Shown in pieces: positions 44,728-55,154 of a DNA stretch of 64,000 bases; within the stretch, counting starts at the first letter, position 1, and every line of letters starts with the position of its first letter. Below the pieces are notes generated by a model that did no database searches, was not told the origin of the DNA, and was given only the letters and a program-made list of their open reading frames with translations. The stretch comes from Lumbricus terrestris. Taxonomy: Eukaryota; Annelida; Clitellata; Crassiclitellata; Lumbricidae. A program made the position numbers and the translations under genes. The stretch spans positions 22,056,830 through 22,120,829 of the forward strand of contig OX457039.1 in assembly GCA_949752735.1 (NCBI GenBank), written 5' to 3'.

Positions 44728-44736
44728 TTGTTTCAG
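44728..44736 (+). promoter_or_regulatory. Probable 3' splice site before LRR-Ig start codon
   Basis: TTGTTTCAG followed by GTCTCTAAATG fits a pyrimidine-rich acceptor ending in AG, 20 bp before the ATG. It implies an upstream 5' untranslated exon and places the nested hAT element in the intron or immediate upstream region. Confidence 0.45.
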
Positions 44737-44755
44737 GTCTCTAAATGAAGTCAAG

Positions 44756-46267
44756 ATGAATAAATCAAGAGTTGATGGTTTTGCTTATGTGCTGGTAGTA
44801 TATATTCTTCTTATGGTCAAGTTCAGTGTTTCATCAGATTGTCCGATTGGGTGCCAGTGTGGAAGCGAAGCACCTTTTCTCACTTCTTGTATAGATAAGG
44901 GTCTGTCTGAAGTTCCATCTGGAATTCCAGGAAATGCAGAAGAACTATACATTAAAGGAAATCACATACAAATTTTGCCAGAAGGAGTCTTTGGTGATCT
45001 TCGTTCCCTCAAAAGGCTTGTTTTCACGTACAATAAATTGAAGACTATTGAGTCAAATGCATTTGTTGGGCTTGAAGAGCTTGTTCATTTAGATCTTCGT
45101 TGGAATCAGTTGGAACTGCTCCAGATCCATGGATTCAGTGGGCTGTCCAGTCTAAAAAAACTTGATCTTGACTTCAACAAAATTCATTCTATTGCAGAAT
45201 TGGCTTTTCATGAACTGAACCTGACTAAACTTGGTTTGGAGAACAATCCGAACCTAACAGAGATGTCATTTGGTGCATTTCAGGAGTCTGACATTTCTGA
45301 GGTATACATTTATGGCAGTAACTTAAGCTCTCGTTCAGCAAATGCCTTTAGGGCCCTGAAAGGTAGTTTACGGGAACTCTACTGGCAGGAAAACCAACAA
45401 CCTGTAATACTGCCAGTAGATATATTTGAAGGCTTTAAATTTATAAAGCTCAACTTAGACAACAATGGTATTTCAGATGTATCTTTCCTGAAACACATCT
45501 CAACAGATGATCTGAGTCTTGTGGGAAATCCTATTGGACCAATAGACTTTAGTCGCTATGCTTTGCTGCGTACAGTTCAAGCTTTGCATCTTGAATCCAC
45601 TAACTTCTCACAGTTTGACCAGACTTATTTCTCTGGTCTACAACAGTTGGAAATTCTGCACCTCGAAAATAATGGAATCACTACACTTCCAGAAAGTCTA
45701 AAGTCAATATTTTCAAAGTTAAAGAGTCTAAGGCTGGAAGGAAATCCACTGCATTGTAATTGTGAACTAATATGGTTGAAAGACTGGTTGACTCAACTAA
45801 GCAACAGTGGTGTTGATGTAGCAGGAGCAGTTTGTTCAACACCATTTGTGGATGATGTTACTTCTGCAGATGAAAAAAGCATGCTGTGCTCAATGCCTAG
45901 GATGATAAATATCACTAGCCAAGTGACTGTACAACATGGATCTCATCTGAGCATCACTTGCACTGCAGAAGGTGATCCAACTCCACAGATTTACTGGGAG
46001 TTGCCTGATGGGCGGATCAAGACGTACCCGTTATCCCATAATCGAACAGAGACAGTCACTCGGAAAACTTACCAACTGAAGAATGCCAAGATGCTGGATG
46101 CTGGACTGTACCATTGTGTCGCTGTTAATCTGAGAGGCAACGACTCGTCTGCTGCATTTGTTGAGGTCTTGAATTCATTAGCTGCATCCTCATCTTCCTT
46201 TTTACTCATTGATACTGAGTTTAAGATAAGCATGTTTTTTGCCTTTTGTTTTGCCTGCTTCATGTAA
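44756..46267 (+). CDS. LRR-Ig surface protein
   Basis: 503 residues from the ATG at 44756. The open frame extends 60 bp further up but without an earlier ATG. A signal peptide spans ~1-27. The LRR N-cap has C29, C33, C35 and C45. About eleven LRRs span ~60-330, including LHLENNGITTLPESL. An LRR C-cap (PLHCNCELIWLKDWL) has C334, C336, C360 and C378. One I-set Ig domain spans ~383-472, with C402, W414 and the DAGLYHC signature ending at C454. After a serine-rich linker the last 14 residues are hydrophobic (ISMFFAFCFACFM) with no cytoplasmic tail, which suits a GPI-attachment signal. Several N-x-S/T sites are present. The architecture is that of LRR-Ig adhesion and receptor proteins (LINGO/AMIGO/ISLR-like in form); the exact ortholog is not recognised. 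No clear AATAAA was seen within 350 bp. Confidence 0.9.
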   Translation: MNKSRVDGFAYVLVVYILLMVKFSVSSDCPIGCQCGSEAPFLTSCIDKGLSEVPSGIPGNAEELYIKGNHIQILPEGVFGDLRSLKRLVFTYNKLKTIESNAFVGLEELVHLDLRWNQLELLQIHGFSGLSSLKKLDLDFNKIHSIAELAFHELNLTKLGLENNPNLTEMSFGAFQESDISEVYIYGSNLSSRSANAFRALKGSLRELYWQENQQPVILPVDIFEGFKFIKLNLDNNGISDVSFLKHISTDDLSLVGNPIGPIDFSRYALLRTVQALHLESTNFSQFDQTYFSGLQQLEILHLENNGITTLPESLKSIFSKLKSLRLEGNPLHCNCELIWLKDWLTQLSNSGVDVAGAVCSTPFVDDVTSADEKSMLCSMPRMINITSQVTVQHGSHLSITCTAEGDPTPQIYWELPDGRIKTYPLSHNRTETVTRKTYQLKNAKMLDAGLYHCVAVNLRGNDSSAAFVEVLNSLAASSSSFLLIDTEFKISMFFAFCFACFM

Positions 46268-47555
46268 TTTACATCTCATGTTGATGATGTAGGTTATGCA
46301 ATTTTTATTTTGACATTTTCAAACAGCGTTGCAAGATTCATCTGTTTTATGGTATCATGGTAATTGGTGCAATGCTTTCAAATTGATGCCTTTACTAGAA
46401 CTGACAGAAAATGGCAATCCACTTTTTTCTTGCTTTTAATGCATTAGTTTCTTTTTATAGCATATACTCGCTGTTTGCGTATGATACGAGTGTATCGTTT
46501 TTTAACTCATTTACATTTTTTTTCTTGTTGACTAACGAAGTACAGGTAGGCTGTATCAGCAGTGGGTCATCAATTGAATATTGTCATGAGCTTCTAAATA
46601 TCATTAAGCCTGTTATATTGTATCCATATGATGCTTTGTGGACCAAAAAAGTAATCCCCTGCATTTTTTGTCAATATCTTGGCCAAAAATAAGAGTTTTC
46701 AAATCACGTTTTATGGACTTGAAGGTAGTCATATCTACAATTCTAAATACAATGGTCAAATTTTACCAAGAAATTCTAAACAGAACAAAAGTTATATCAC
46801 TTTTAGTGAGCCCACCCACTGTTTTTTGGCGATCAAAAAACTTAACGCACAAAAGTAAGAGAAATAGATTTTATTAAGTCACTTGTTATCAAATGAACTT
46901 TGTGTTGCAGACAATCGTTATTTTTTTTATTTTCAAAAGTTACATGTACCAGCGAGTCACTGTGAAGTCCCTCAGCAAGATTACATTCAAGTTGGTCAAT
47001 ATGGAATCAGTCAGATGAATAATTTTTTATTAAAGCAATGAAATTCAAATTTATAAAATATGAAAATGGTTAATGTGTCAATGACAATGAGAGTTAAGAA
47101 ATATGCCATTGATAAAAGGAGATCGGCTCAACGTCAATATTGTACTGGTTTCATTGAGCAGAACCAAAAGCCCCTAATCTTCGTATTTTTATCCGATAGA
47201 TTATCAAGTCTGTAAAGCTATGCCGGAGAAATACCACAATATGCGGCCAACACCAAGAGTGATAACAGAATTGATGGTGGCATTGGTTTCGATATGGGCA
47301 GATTTACCTCTGGAACACATCAACAAGGCCATCAAGAACTTTACAAAGAGACTGAGAACAAGTGTGAGCACTGGTGGTGGACACATTGAACACAAGGCAT
47401 GAGGCATTATCAAGTTCATTTCAATTCAATTCGCTTTTTATTGCAACTAGAAACCAGAAAATCAGATTACATCAAAAGCATAAAATATAAAAGCATTGGC
47501 TACAAAGGGCTGTAGGGATGGATATCCCGCTGGGGAGGGTCACTCCAGTAAAAAA

Positions 47556-47702
47556 TTACCAAGAAATATTATACAAGATAGCGCCTGCGTGCCTCTTTGA
47601 TGGACTCCAGTCGGTGCTTAACGCTGCGGCGAGGCTAGTCTGCAACAGGAGCAAGTACGACCATGTCACGCCGCTGCTATGTGATGTCCTCCACTGGCTG
47701 TA
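47556..47702 (+). pseudogene. CR1/L2-like reverse transcriptase fragment
   Basis: The plus strand reads LQSVLNAAARLVCNRSKYDH then VTPLLCDVLHWL, the conserved post-catalytic region of CR1/L2 elements. It stops abruptly at LHWL where the minus-strand RTE fragment begins. Its C-terminal continuation is probably 49020-49265. Confidence 0.75.
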
Positions 47703-48290
47703 GTAGTTCTCTTTTCGTAAACGTCTCCTTTCCAATTGCAATCCTCCTTCTGATTTCCTTATGACATTTAGCATCTGTTGTCATCAAGCTTCCCAGGTAG
47801 CAAAATTCCTTCACCTGTTCTATCTCCTTGCCTTCTATTTGAACGTTGACTGTAGTTTCATCTCCCTTGTTGATCTTCATTACTTTTGTCTTCTTGATGT
47901 TAATCCTCATGCCATATTCAATTGACGTTGTGTTCAGTCTATACACCACTTCTTGTAGCCCCTTCTGGCTTCTCGCCAACATTGCCTGATCGTCCGCAAA
48001 CCTCAGCGACTTAAACCATCTTCCTCCCACCTATATGCCTTCTTCCAGATCATCTAGTGCTTCTCTAACCAGTTCTTCTATATATGTGTTGAATAAAAGA
48101 GGTGATAGAAGGCACCTCTGTCTTACTCCTCTGCCCACCTTTCCTGGTTCTGAGTACTCTCCGTCGATTCTTATTCTTACTTTCTGCCCCATGTACAACA
48201 AGTTTCCTATTAATCTTCTGTCTCTCCAGTCTATTCCCATCCTCATCAGTACATGTAGTACAATAATTGTTGTTTATTGCTATTCCTCTT
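47703..48290 (-). pseudogene. RTE-like reverse transcriptase fragment
   Basis: Minus-strand pieces in two frames: IDWRDRRLIGNLLYMGQKV with GVRQRCLLSPLLFNTYIEEL (about 48031-48246), then LRFADDQAML (catalytic FADD) with KTKVMKINKGD, and FCYLGSLMTTDAKCHKEIRR (about 47720-48010). The frame break near 48030 and lack of both ends show it is dead. It is related to, but clearly different from, the 6637-8060 element. Confidence 0.75.
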
Positions 48291-48486
48291 AATTTCAGAA
48301 CAGTTCTGTGTAACAGAAATAATCGATTAAACACTAAACAGTAAACAATTCAAATCAGCCAGTGCTGCCAAAAAGTTTTCTACTTTCCTTTTAGTTTGAG
48401 CTAGGCCTACTTTACAACGACATCAACTTCTATTTATTTATTTATGATTTATAATTATATTAAATTTAAATATACTAGAAACGGTG

Positions 48487-48693
48487 ACAGGACAATTACC
48501 CCCTGGACAATTACCCCCCGGACAATTACCCCCGACAATTACCCCCTGGACAATTACCCCCCAGGACAATTACCCCCCCGGACAACTACCCCCCATGCCA
48601 ATTACCCCCCGGACAACTACCCCCCGTGCCAATTACCCCCCGGACAATTACCCCCCGTACCAATTACCCCCCGGACAATTACCCCCCGTGTCA
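48487..48693. repeat. Minisatellite (GGACAATTACCCCCC)n, forward
   Basis: About thirteen units of 14-19 bp, GACAATTACCCCCCG with GACAACTACC and GCCAATTACC variants. The inverse array lies at 49286-49515. The Pro/Thr/Gln-rich ORFs over it are artefacts. Confidence 0.9.
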
Positions 48694-48699
48694 CGTTAG

Positions 48700-49019
48700 A
48701 TGCAAGTTAGTGTTAAGCATTCACGAAAAATATTAAATAAAATCCAATCTAAAAACGGCTCTAAGCTAGTTGTAACGCCTGCCTAATAAAATCTTAAAAT
48801 GTTTATCTTTCCCTCTCTGAGTGCTAGAAGGAGGTATGTACGCAGATAGCTGAGAAATAATGGTAGTAAGGTAAGGATAAATTAAGTACCCCAGCTATAG
48901 AGTATATATATTATGCAAGAGCGTGCAGGTAACGTATGCATGAGAGCGAGAGAAACAGATACATGGAGATAAATAGAGAAAGACAGCGAGAGGAACAGAA
49001 GAGGCATGGAGTGCTAGAA
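48700..49019. other. Unassigned spacer between inverted arrays
   Basis: AT-rich DNA with no ORF of note. It contains AGTGCTAGAAGGAGG twice (about 48820 and 49010), a short direct repeat of unknown meaning. Confidence 0.4.
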
Positions 49020-49265
49020 GGAGGTTTGGCGCTGTCTCGCGGGTGTGGCCCCTGTCTATTTGCAGGAGCTCTGTTGCTCCACCCTGAACGTTCAGCGCCG
49101 TGGCTCTCTCCGCTCTTCTAAACAGGCTCAGTTTCTTGTCCCCTGGTCACGCACTTCTATTACACAGCACCGTGCCTTTTCTGTCGTTGACCCTATAACC
49201 TGGAATGGGCTTCCTGTGGAACTACGTCTTGTGCCTAGAGCCTTTGAGACTACGTTCTACAACTG
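49020..49265 (+). pseudogene. CR1/L2-like ORF2 C-terminus
   Basis: VYLQELCCSTLNVQRRGSLR then SKQAQFLVPWSR and HRAFSVVDPITWNGLPVELR match the last ~80 residues of CR1/L2-type ORF2 (APxYL..L, RAFSVxAPxLWNxLP.ELR). It is probably the other half of 47556-47702. Confidence 0.75.
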
Positions 49266-49285
49266 AACAAGCTCACACTGTGCCA

Positions 49286-49515
49286 CGGGGGGGTAGTTGT
49301 CCGGGGGGTAATTGGTACGGGGGGTAATTGCCCGGGGGGTAATTGGCACAGGGGGTAGTTGTCCGGGGGGTAATTGGCACGGGGGGTAGTTGTCCGGGGG
49401 GTAATTGGCACGGGGGGTAGTTGTCCGGGGGGTAATTGTTCTGGGGGGTAATTGTCCAGGGGGTAATTGTCGGGGGGTAGTTGTCCGGGGGGTAATTGTC
49501 CAGGGGGTAATTGCC
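49286..49515. repeat. Minisatellite (GGGGGGTAATTGTCC)n, reverse of 48487-48693
   Basis: About fourteen units, GGGGGGTAATTGTCC with GTAGTTG and GGCAC variants, in opposite orientation to the first array and about 600 bp away. The pair could be the two ends of one element. Confidence 0.9.
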
Positions 49516-49639
49516 CTAGACCCCTAGAAACTAAGGGTTCAACTAACACATAAAGGTGAAACTAACACATTTTCGTTAATTACATTAATGACTTAGTCAA
49601 TTGCTTAAGCAAATAAGTTTGTTTACGTTGGCTGGTTCA

Positions 49640-50330
49640 AGTAAGGCTGTTTTTTATTCACAGCATAGCCATATACAGAAAAGAGACGTTCACTTGGGAC
49701 TGTGGTGGCCGGGGATCCTAGGCATTTCCTAGCTAACTTAGCTAGGGCTGGGTATTTGTCCTCCTGTAACTTCCACCACTGCAATGGATCCAGGTCTTTC
49801 TCTATTAATTTTGTCGAACAAGTTTGTATCGTTCAACAACTGATTTCGTGGAGGACGAACAAGACATCAGTGGCTCATCTTCAGAGTCGGATGACAGTTC
49901 ATGCAGTCGCATTTTCTTTTGGGGTGGTTCTTCTGTGTATACTGAAGGTCAGCATGTTGGTCTGAGTTTTCCACAAGAACTTTCAGCTCTTGCCAAACCT
50001 CGTCTCTTCTGTCTTTTTGCAAAGCATTTCAGATGTTTGAAACGCAGGTCAAGAGCAGTTGCTATTCTCAACCATGACATGTTGAAGTCTTGTTTTCGTT
50101 GTTGAAGATCTGCGATGAAGGCAGTTTTGAACCGTACGATGCTTGCAGGATCATCATCGTGTACTGCCATTTCTAATTCAATATTAGAGATAGGCCTACT
50201 GTGGCGTGCAATGGTCATTATAATTGGTATTACAGTAACGTGCGCGATTAATGCGTTAAAAAAAGTAATTGCAAATTTTTTTAACGCGTTAATCACTCGC
50301 GTTAACGGCAATTAATCAACAGCCCTAGTT
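49640..50330 (-). pseudogene. Decayed hAT transposase (ZBED-like) with one terminus
   Basis: On the minus strand: FKTAFIADLQQRKQDFNMSW then LRIATALDLRFKHLKCF, typical of the ALDPRFK block; a D/S-rich stretch; DPLQWWKLQEDKYPALAKLA; and ATTVPSERLFSVYG, the hAT dimerisation region. The upstream end CTAGGGCTGTTGATTAATTG at about 50330 (minus) looks like a hAT terminus (CAGGGCTG type). A stop and frame changes are present; the catalytic N-terminal half is missing. Confidence 0.7.
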
Positions 50331-50735
50331 TAAATTGTAAAGAGCATGTGGAGAAACAAACTTTACTATATACTTAAATAAAAACCTTAACTCCAAGTGC
50401 TTAGTGGTCATGTGCACTTCTAAGTAGATTTAGTGGAGGAAAATAGAAAAACACGAAGTCTCTTTTTATTTGATAACAATTATTTGAGATGTGACTTAAT
50501 AAAATCGTTTTTTCTACATTTTGCTGCGTTACGTTTTTGGATCATCAAAAAGCGGTGGGCGGACTCACTAGAAGTGATATAAATTTTGTTCAGCTTGGAA
50601 CTTCTTGGTAAAATTAGGCTAGTGTATGTAGATATGAATTGCCTTTAAGCCCATGAAATTTGATGTGAATTTTTTTATTTTTGGCCGAGATATTGACATA
50701 AAATTGTAGGCATCAGTTTTTTATGGCCCACCCCG

Positions 50736-51714
50736 TATATGTGCTTAAGAAAGTTGGACAATAGCATATATACTTAGTTAAGTACCACATTAGCAGAAGT
50801 ACAAATATATAGATCTTATGATATATCGATGGCCGTCGGGTACCAAAGGTGTGCTGGGCGCAAAGGCCGTCTGTCTGCATGGGGCATATATAAGGGAGAG
50901 GAGGGCTGAGATGCGAAGTCGTGAGTGGTTATGGGTTATGCACGCTCTACTATACCGAAGAAAGTTCGATCGTAAGAAATCGCAGAAAGGTGCAGTCAGA
51001 CGAGGATGGAGCACAACGTTGCGACCAGACGAGGATGGAGACAGAAAGAGCGGACATTTCTCCTCAACTCCTCTGACACTTCTATGCCAGACGTGGGCTG
51101 TGTCAGAAAGAGTGGAAGCTTCTCTGCCACTCCTACGCCAGATGTGGACACTGCCAGGACGAACAGACACTTCTCTACAAGGCACGACCAGCTGTCTTAA
51201 CTTGAACACCGGCAGGGCTGCGACTATCAACGCTGGGGCCATCTTCCATCCTGGGATGAGGACCAACGGAAGAAGTCGCCTTCAGAACGAGCCAAACCAG
51301 GGGAGAAACGTCGACAGAAACCCTTTGCTGCGTAACATGTATGACTCCTTTACACCTGCAGAAACTGTCACCATGTGAACGGAAACATGAGTGCTCCAAC
51401 AGTTCCTGGGAGCGGGGAACCTGAGGAGGGCATGGCCATCGATTAGGGTACTCTAGGTTTAGTCAATTGACGATAAAAATTGCTCTACATGTACATGTTT
51501 TTGGTTTATTGTTCAGTTGTTTTTTACCTCAATAATTTTTCAATCGGTATATATGAGTTTGTGCTTTGTTCTCTAGTAATTCGATGACAATCCTAAACAC
51601 CCTGGTCCATAATAGGCTAGGGCTTAACTCAACATTAGATAAAAACCCATGACAAATACATCCTTTCTTCAAGTTTCAGGCACCTGGGAAGGGGAATATG
51701 TAAAGTCAAAGGAA
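50736..51714. other. Unassigned; one open frame and a TATA-like site
   Basis: A 186-codon frame at 50818-51378 (plus) is rich in R, T and S and resembles nothing I know. CATATATAAGGG at 50885-50896 looks like a TATA box and lies within that frame. Together with GC-richer composition this could be a solo LTR, but its edges were not found. Treated as non-coding unless transcript data exist. Confidence 0.3.
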
Positions 51715-51790
51715 AATCGTGAACTCAGAACTTCCACAGCACTCACAAAAGCTAAGTTGCAGGAACCAGCTTATTCACAGGCGCTCAATA
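51715..51790 (-). repeat. Divergent CR1/L2-like tail (copy 6)
   Basis: GAACTCAGAACTTCCACAGC then GGAACCAGCTTATTCACAGG align with the tail family at 9300-9350, with many changes. Confidence 0.4.
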
Positions 51791-51942
51791 AAAATCAAAT
51801 AAGGGAAGAGGATTCCAGAGGTATTTTTATGGACATTTTATATAGTTGACTCAATTGCAAGGGACTGTGGGCCAACCGTAAACTATACACTCATAGGTTG
51901 GTCTGGTATATGGGGGTTGGGCTGAAGTGAGCCGATACAGTT

Positions 51943-52747
51943 ATTAGGCCAAAAAAATAATGGTGTGTTTCCGGTAACAGAGCTAAAAAAAATTGGGTAG
52001 GTAGGTCGAAAAATATTTTTATTTTGGTAAAATATTTTTATACAGTGACTATTCGAAAAATTATACCCAACTACTCTTTTTTGCAAAAAGGTACATGCTG
52101 CAACAAAGTACGTGTTCTAAGCAAGTATAAACTGCCTATGAATCACTGTCTGCACCTAAAATTGCTCTAGAAAACAATTCTATTAATTGCATTTTGTTGA
52201 CATTTCTTCTGGTAAGATAAAGTGGGAAGGGAAGGGGAAGATGAGTGCAAACAGAACATCACTGCTAGGGGTCGTTCCAGACTGGCCGAGCCAGTGACTA
52301 GTTACACCTAGATGTTGCTAGGTTTATTTTCCCTAGTCACCATTAGAGGTGGCTCAAGTGAGAATGATAAGGCTAGAGGTTTCTCAAGACTGGCAACCAG
52401 GAAGTAGTTAGGCAGGCGTGAAACTCTAAGGCAATGTCACTGTAAATAAAAAAAATTACACAGAATTTTCCGAGTCGCGGCAATAAAAGTGAGTCGGTCG
52501 GGTTACCCGAAACACAACATTTTTTTTGCCTAAGATCCAACTCTATACGGAAGGCAATGTCACCGTATTATGCCAATACAAATTTTAAAAAACAAATTTA
52601 AAATTTTTAAGAAAAAATTTTTTTATTAAAATTTTTTTTTATAAATTTTTTTTAAATAAAATTTTTTTACAAAATTATTTGGGTCGCGGTTATAAAAGAG
52701 GGTCGGTCGGGTTACCGGAAACACATTATTTTTTTTTGGCCTTATTA
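51943..52747. mobile_element. TIR element with GGCCAAAAAAATAATG ends
   Basis: AGGCCAAAAAAATAATGGTG then TGTTTCCGGTAAC at the left is inverted as GTTACCGGAAACACATTATT then TTTTTTTGGCC at the right. A third related end (GTTACCCGAAACACAACATT) sits inside at about 52503, so two copies may be nested or tandem. No ORF. AT-rich runs at 52580-52680. Confidence 0.65.
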
Positions 52748-52909
52748 TTAAATAAATTTGTAATGCGCGCAAGGTCACACCAAAATGTGAATCTGAGGCA
52801 CATATAGTCATTTGCCAGAGGAAGATGTAGTTAGAGATCCATGTGCTTGAAAGCCAAGGAGAAATAGTAAGTTTTGAGCCATTTTTTGAAGGTAGGAAGT
52901 GAAATTGAG

Positions 52910-53199
52910 CTACAAAGAGAGCGGAAGCCGATTCCATTCCCTGGATGCAGAGGCATGGAATGCACGCAAGCCCATAACTGTTTTGCATCGAGGTTCAGCT
53001 ATAGTTACTATACCGATGAACGCAAGCAACGAGGAGGAATGTAAGGAGTTAGTAGTGACTGAAGGTAGGAAGGTGTGTTGGTGCTGGGGGATTTGCAGGT
53101 CAGACATACCAATTTGAATTTTATCCTGTACTGAACAGGAAGCCAGTGCAATTGATGAAGTAAAGCTAATGAACTAGTTTGTATTGGGACGCGCAGCAC
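52910..53199 (-). pseudogene. CR1/L2-like ORF2 C-terminus
   Basis: Minus strand: LLHQLHWLPVQYRIKFKLVC then LTCKSPSTNTPSYLQSLLTP and, in the next frame, RAFHASASREWNRLPLSL. These are the conserved last ~100 residues of CR1/L2 ORF2, with at least one frameshift. It is on the opposite strand to and distinct in sequence from the 49020 copy. Confidence 0.75.
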
Positions 53200-53475
53200 T
53201 ACCCACGCTCAGGGGTTTTGGATGTGTTGCAGCCTGTTGAGCTCCAGAGGTATTTTGATGAATAAATTTATGCCCCCGGATGGAATTAACCGGTCTAGAC
53301 TACCCGGGGTATAAACCAATCTATCCCTTTATTGAAAAATGTGTAGAATTGAAAAATTTGTTGTAATCAAACTTTAGAAGTGAGTCTAATTGCTTTAAGT
53401 GTCCTAAACAATGTTCAGAGCAAGGCAACTCGAATTTACTTAGTGGCTCAAAGTGTTCTTCATCGTCGTCGGTGC

Positions 53476-53630
53476 CCTATTTGTAAGTCCGAACTTTGGC
53501 GGCACAAAGGACGATATCCAAGAAGATCTCTGCTGCGTTGCTCGAATCGTCTGCTCCAACGTCATCCCAGTCTACTCTTTCACATCGTTGACCCACACAC
53601 TACGTGGTCTTCCGTCTCCTTTTTCCCTTC
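53476..53630 (-). pseudogene. 3' remnant of RTE-like ORF
   Basis: Minus strand reads GRPRSVWVNDVKE, an in-frame stop, then TGMTLEQTIRATQQRSSWIS. This resembles the 'GRPRxxWxDxVKEW...A.DRxxW' tail of RTE-type ORFs. Short and broken. Confidence 0.5.
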
Positions 53631-53639
53631 GTTTCTTAT

Positions 53640-54936
53640 GCAGGTCAAGTGTTCTTAAGCATTCTAAATGTTCTAAGTGCTCCAAAATCAAAACAAGCAA
53701 CAATTATCTAATACCTGACCTGTTAGTGTCATTGTTCAAAACAAAGCAGATGGAATTTAATTTGAACAAATAAATGCACTTGCAAGTGACTTTTTCAACT
53801 TCTGTTCCGTTCATAGGGCTATCAAGTTTCTTCTACCCTCGATGGCATCGATGCAGTCGACCCTCACAGTTATACGAAAATTTCCTATATTTCATCTCCT
53901 CCGTCCCTGTGATATATTTCCCAACTGACTCACAACGTGTAGTAGATGAAGTTGCAGTTTAAAGAACCTTGTGACAACTCAGATAAATTATGGATTAGCA
54001 TTCTTCTTTCATCTAGCGGGGTATGTTTAGAAGGCAGAGACGTCATTGGGGGGGGGGGGGGGGCAGGGAGGGGGCATTTCCCCACCTCTGAATTTCACCG
54101 ATTGTTCTTACATGTGACATATTTTGCAACGCCACACGTTGTTCAAAATAGAAAATGCCTGTGTCTTCACGGCCTGTGTAATTTTGTATTTGAGGGCAGC
54201 TTCGATCTGCACACTAGCACAGTATATAAGGCCCCAGATATCGGCCTTTGTGTATTGTCTGCTAAGCAGCTAAGGGAATGAACTCTGGCTGATCCTCAAG
54301 AGCCGTACAGTTTGTTCCTGCTAGATAAAGGGAAGACCTTGTCCCAGGTCAGTAAGGTCGCCAGTCGCCAGATGTGTGGGTCCTGCATGTAAGCCACAGT
54401 GCAAACCGCCACCCAGACTGACCCAGTTACATGAAGCAGCCAGACAAGATTATCCCCTCCAGCCTTACAAGCATTAGGCTCACATGCACCCCATCCCGTC
54501 TGACCGGGAGCTGGAGCGGTTTCGCCTTTCCTCAGCCTATCAACACCAGGGACCACTAGGGCAAGTAGCCCGCAAAGGAAGAATGAGCGGGAAATTCTGA
54601 AAGGCAGTAGAAAGACAGATTGCAAGGTGCTGACTGCAGCAGTTGAGGGGGACTCTGGGGGAGGTTAATGAGTATGTGTGTTGCCAATGGCGGGCGTCAG
54701 TGGGCTCTGGTGGTCAACTGATGATTGGAGTTTCTTGAGAACTGGTGAGAGGACAAAAGCGGACCAAAGGACATGAAAATCCAGCCAGAAATCGTAGATA
54801 TACCATACACGCTAAAGCACTCACGGTAGGCCTAATATTATGTGACATCTAATTGAACTGAAATTTACAGAAACTGATTGGATTTATAGTGCAATGGTTG
54901 GACAGATTTACTTCTTATACATGAAGTCTTGGATAT
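53640..54936. other. No gene seen
   Basis: Contains an 18-base G run at about 54049-54063 inside a MITE-like GGGGGCATTTCCCC stretch, and short repeats of GTTCTAAGT/AAGTGTTCTTAAGC near 53650-53690. Short ORFs (for example 53946-54281) show no family features. Confidence 0.4.
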
Positions 54937-55014
54937 TGTAACGAACTTGGCCGTTGTTTTCGTCTACTTCTTCTTTTGGTGGGTGGCGCTGTATGTTGTT
55001 GTTTCCCGCTTCAC

Positions 55015-55140
55015 TTTGAAGCGCTTCACGCTTCACTTGAAGCGCTTCACGTTACGTCACACCTTGCGCTTCACGTTACGTTTCACTGAAGCGCTTCACT
55101 TTCGCTTCATGCTGCCGCTTCACTGAGGCGCTTCACTTTG
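55015..55140 (+). repeat. GCGCTTCAC repeat cluster upstream of TATA box
   Basis: About nine copies of CGCTTCAC or GAAGCGCTTCAC, several palindromic, end 8 bp before the TATA box. Their place in the U3 of an LTR suggests binding sites for a transcription factor. Confidence 0.7.
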
Positions 55141-55147
55141 AAGCGCC

Positions 55148-55154
55148 TATATAA
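55148..55154 (+). promoter_or_regulatory. TATA box in LTR
   Basis: TATATAA followed by GGGGCTCTTCTTCGTCAGTC. The start of transcription would be expected near 55178 in TCAGTC. Confidence 0.55.

Larger units (their letters stand above)
47425..50462. mobile_element. Composite of retroelement and hAT fragments inserted in mariner copy C
   Basis: Starts CAATTCAATTCGCTTTTTAT right after the mariner break and ends before TTTATTTGATAAC. Flanking TTCATTT/TTTATTT may be a mutated TSD. It holds an L2-like reverse transcriptase cut in two, an RTE-like fragment on the minus strand, a pair of inverted minisatellites and a decayed hAT transposase. Confidence 0.55.
46635..50735. mobile_element. Mariner-like copy C, split by a 3-kb insertion
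   Basis: The left part, 46635-47424, contains the left end (decayed), the block ATATCTTGGCCAAAAATAAGAG, and a transposase C-terminus on plus at about 47210-47401 (RVITELMVALVSIW... TKRLRTSVSTGGGHIEH, stop). The right part, 50463-50735, carries TTTGATAACAATTATTTGAG through ATGGCCCACCCCG and TA. Joining them restores the order seen in copies A and B. The split is at CAAGTTCATTT / TTTATTTGATAAC. Confidence 0.7.

Noticed and set aside
44696..44755. Earlier start of the LRR-Ig protein at 44696
   Set aside because: The codon there is TTG, it lies in the hAT terminal repeat, and the ATG at 44756 gives a proper signal peptide.
48444..48710. Pro/Thr/Gln repeat ORFs at 48.4-48.7 and 49.25-49.55 kb resembling a repetitive structural protein
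   Set aside because: They are the GGACAATTACCCC minisatellite read in frame. The same appears on the opposite strand of the inverse array.
50818..51378. 186-codon plus-strand ORF
   Set aside because: No signal peptide, domain or repeat family recognised. It overlaps ORFs on the opposite strand, so it was left as unassigned.
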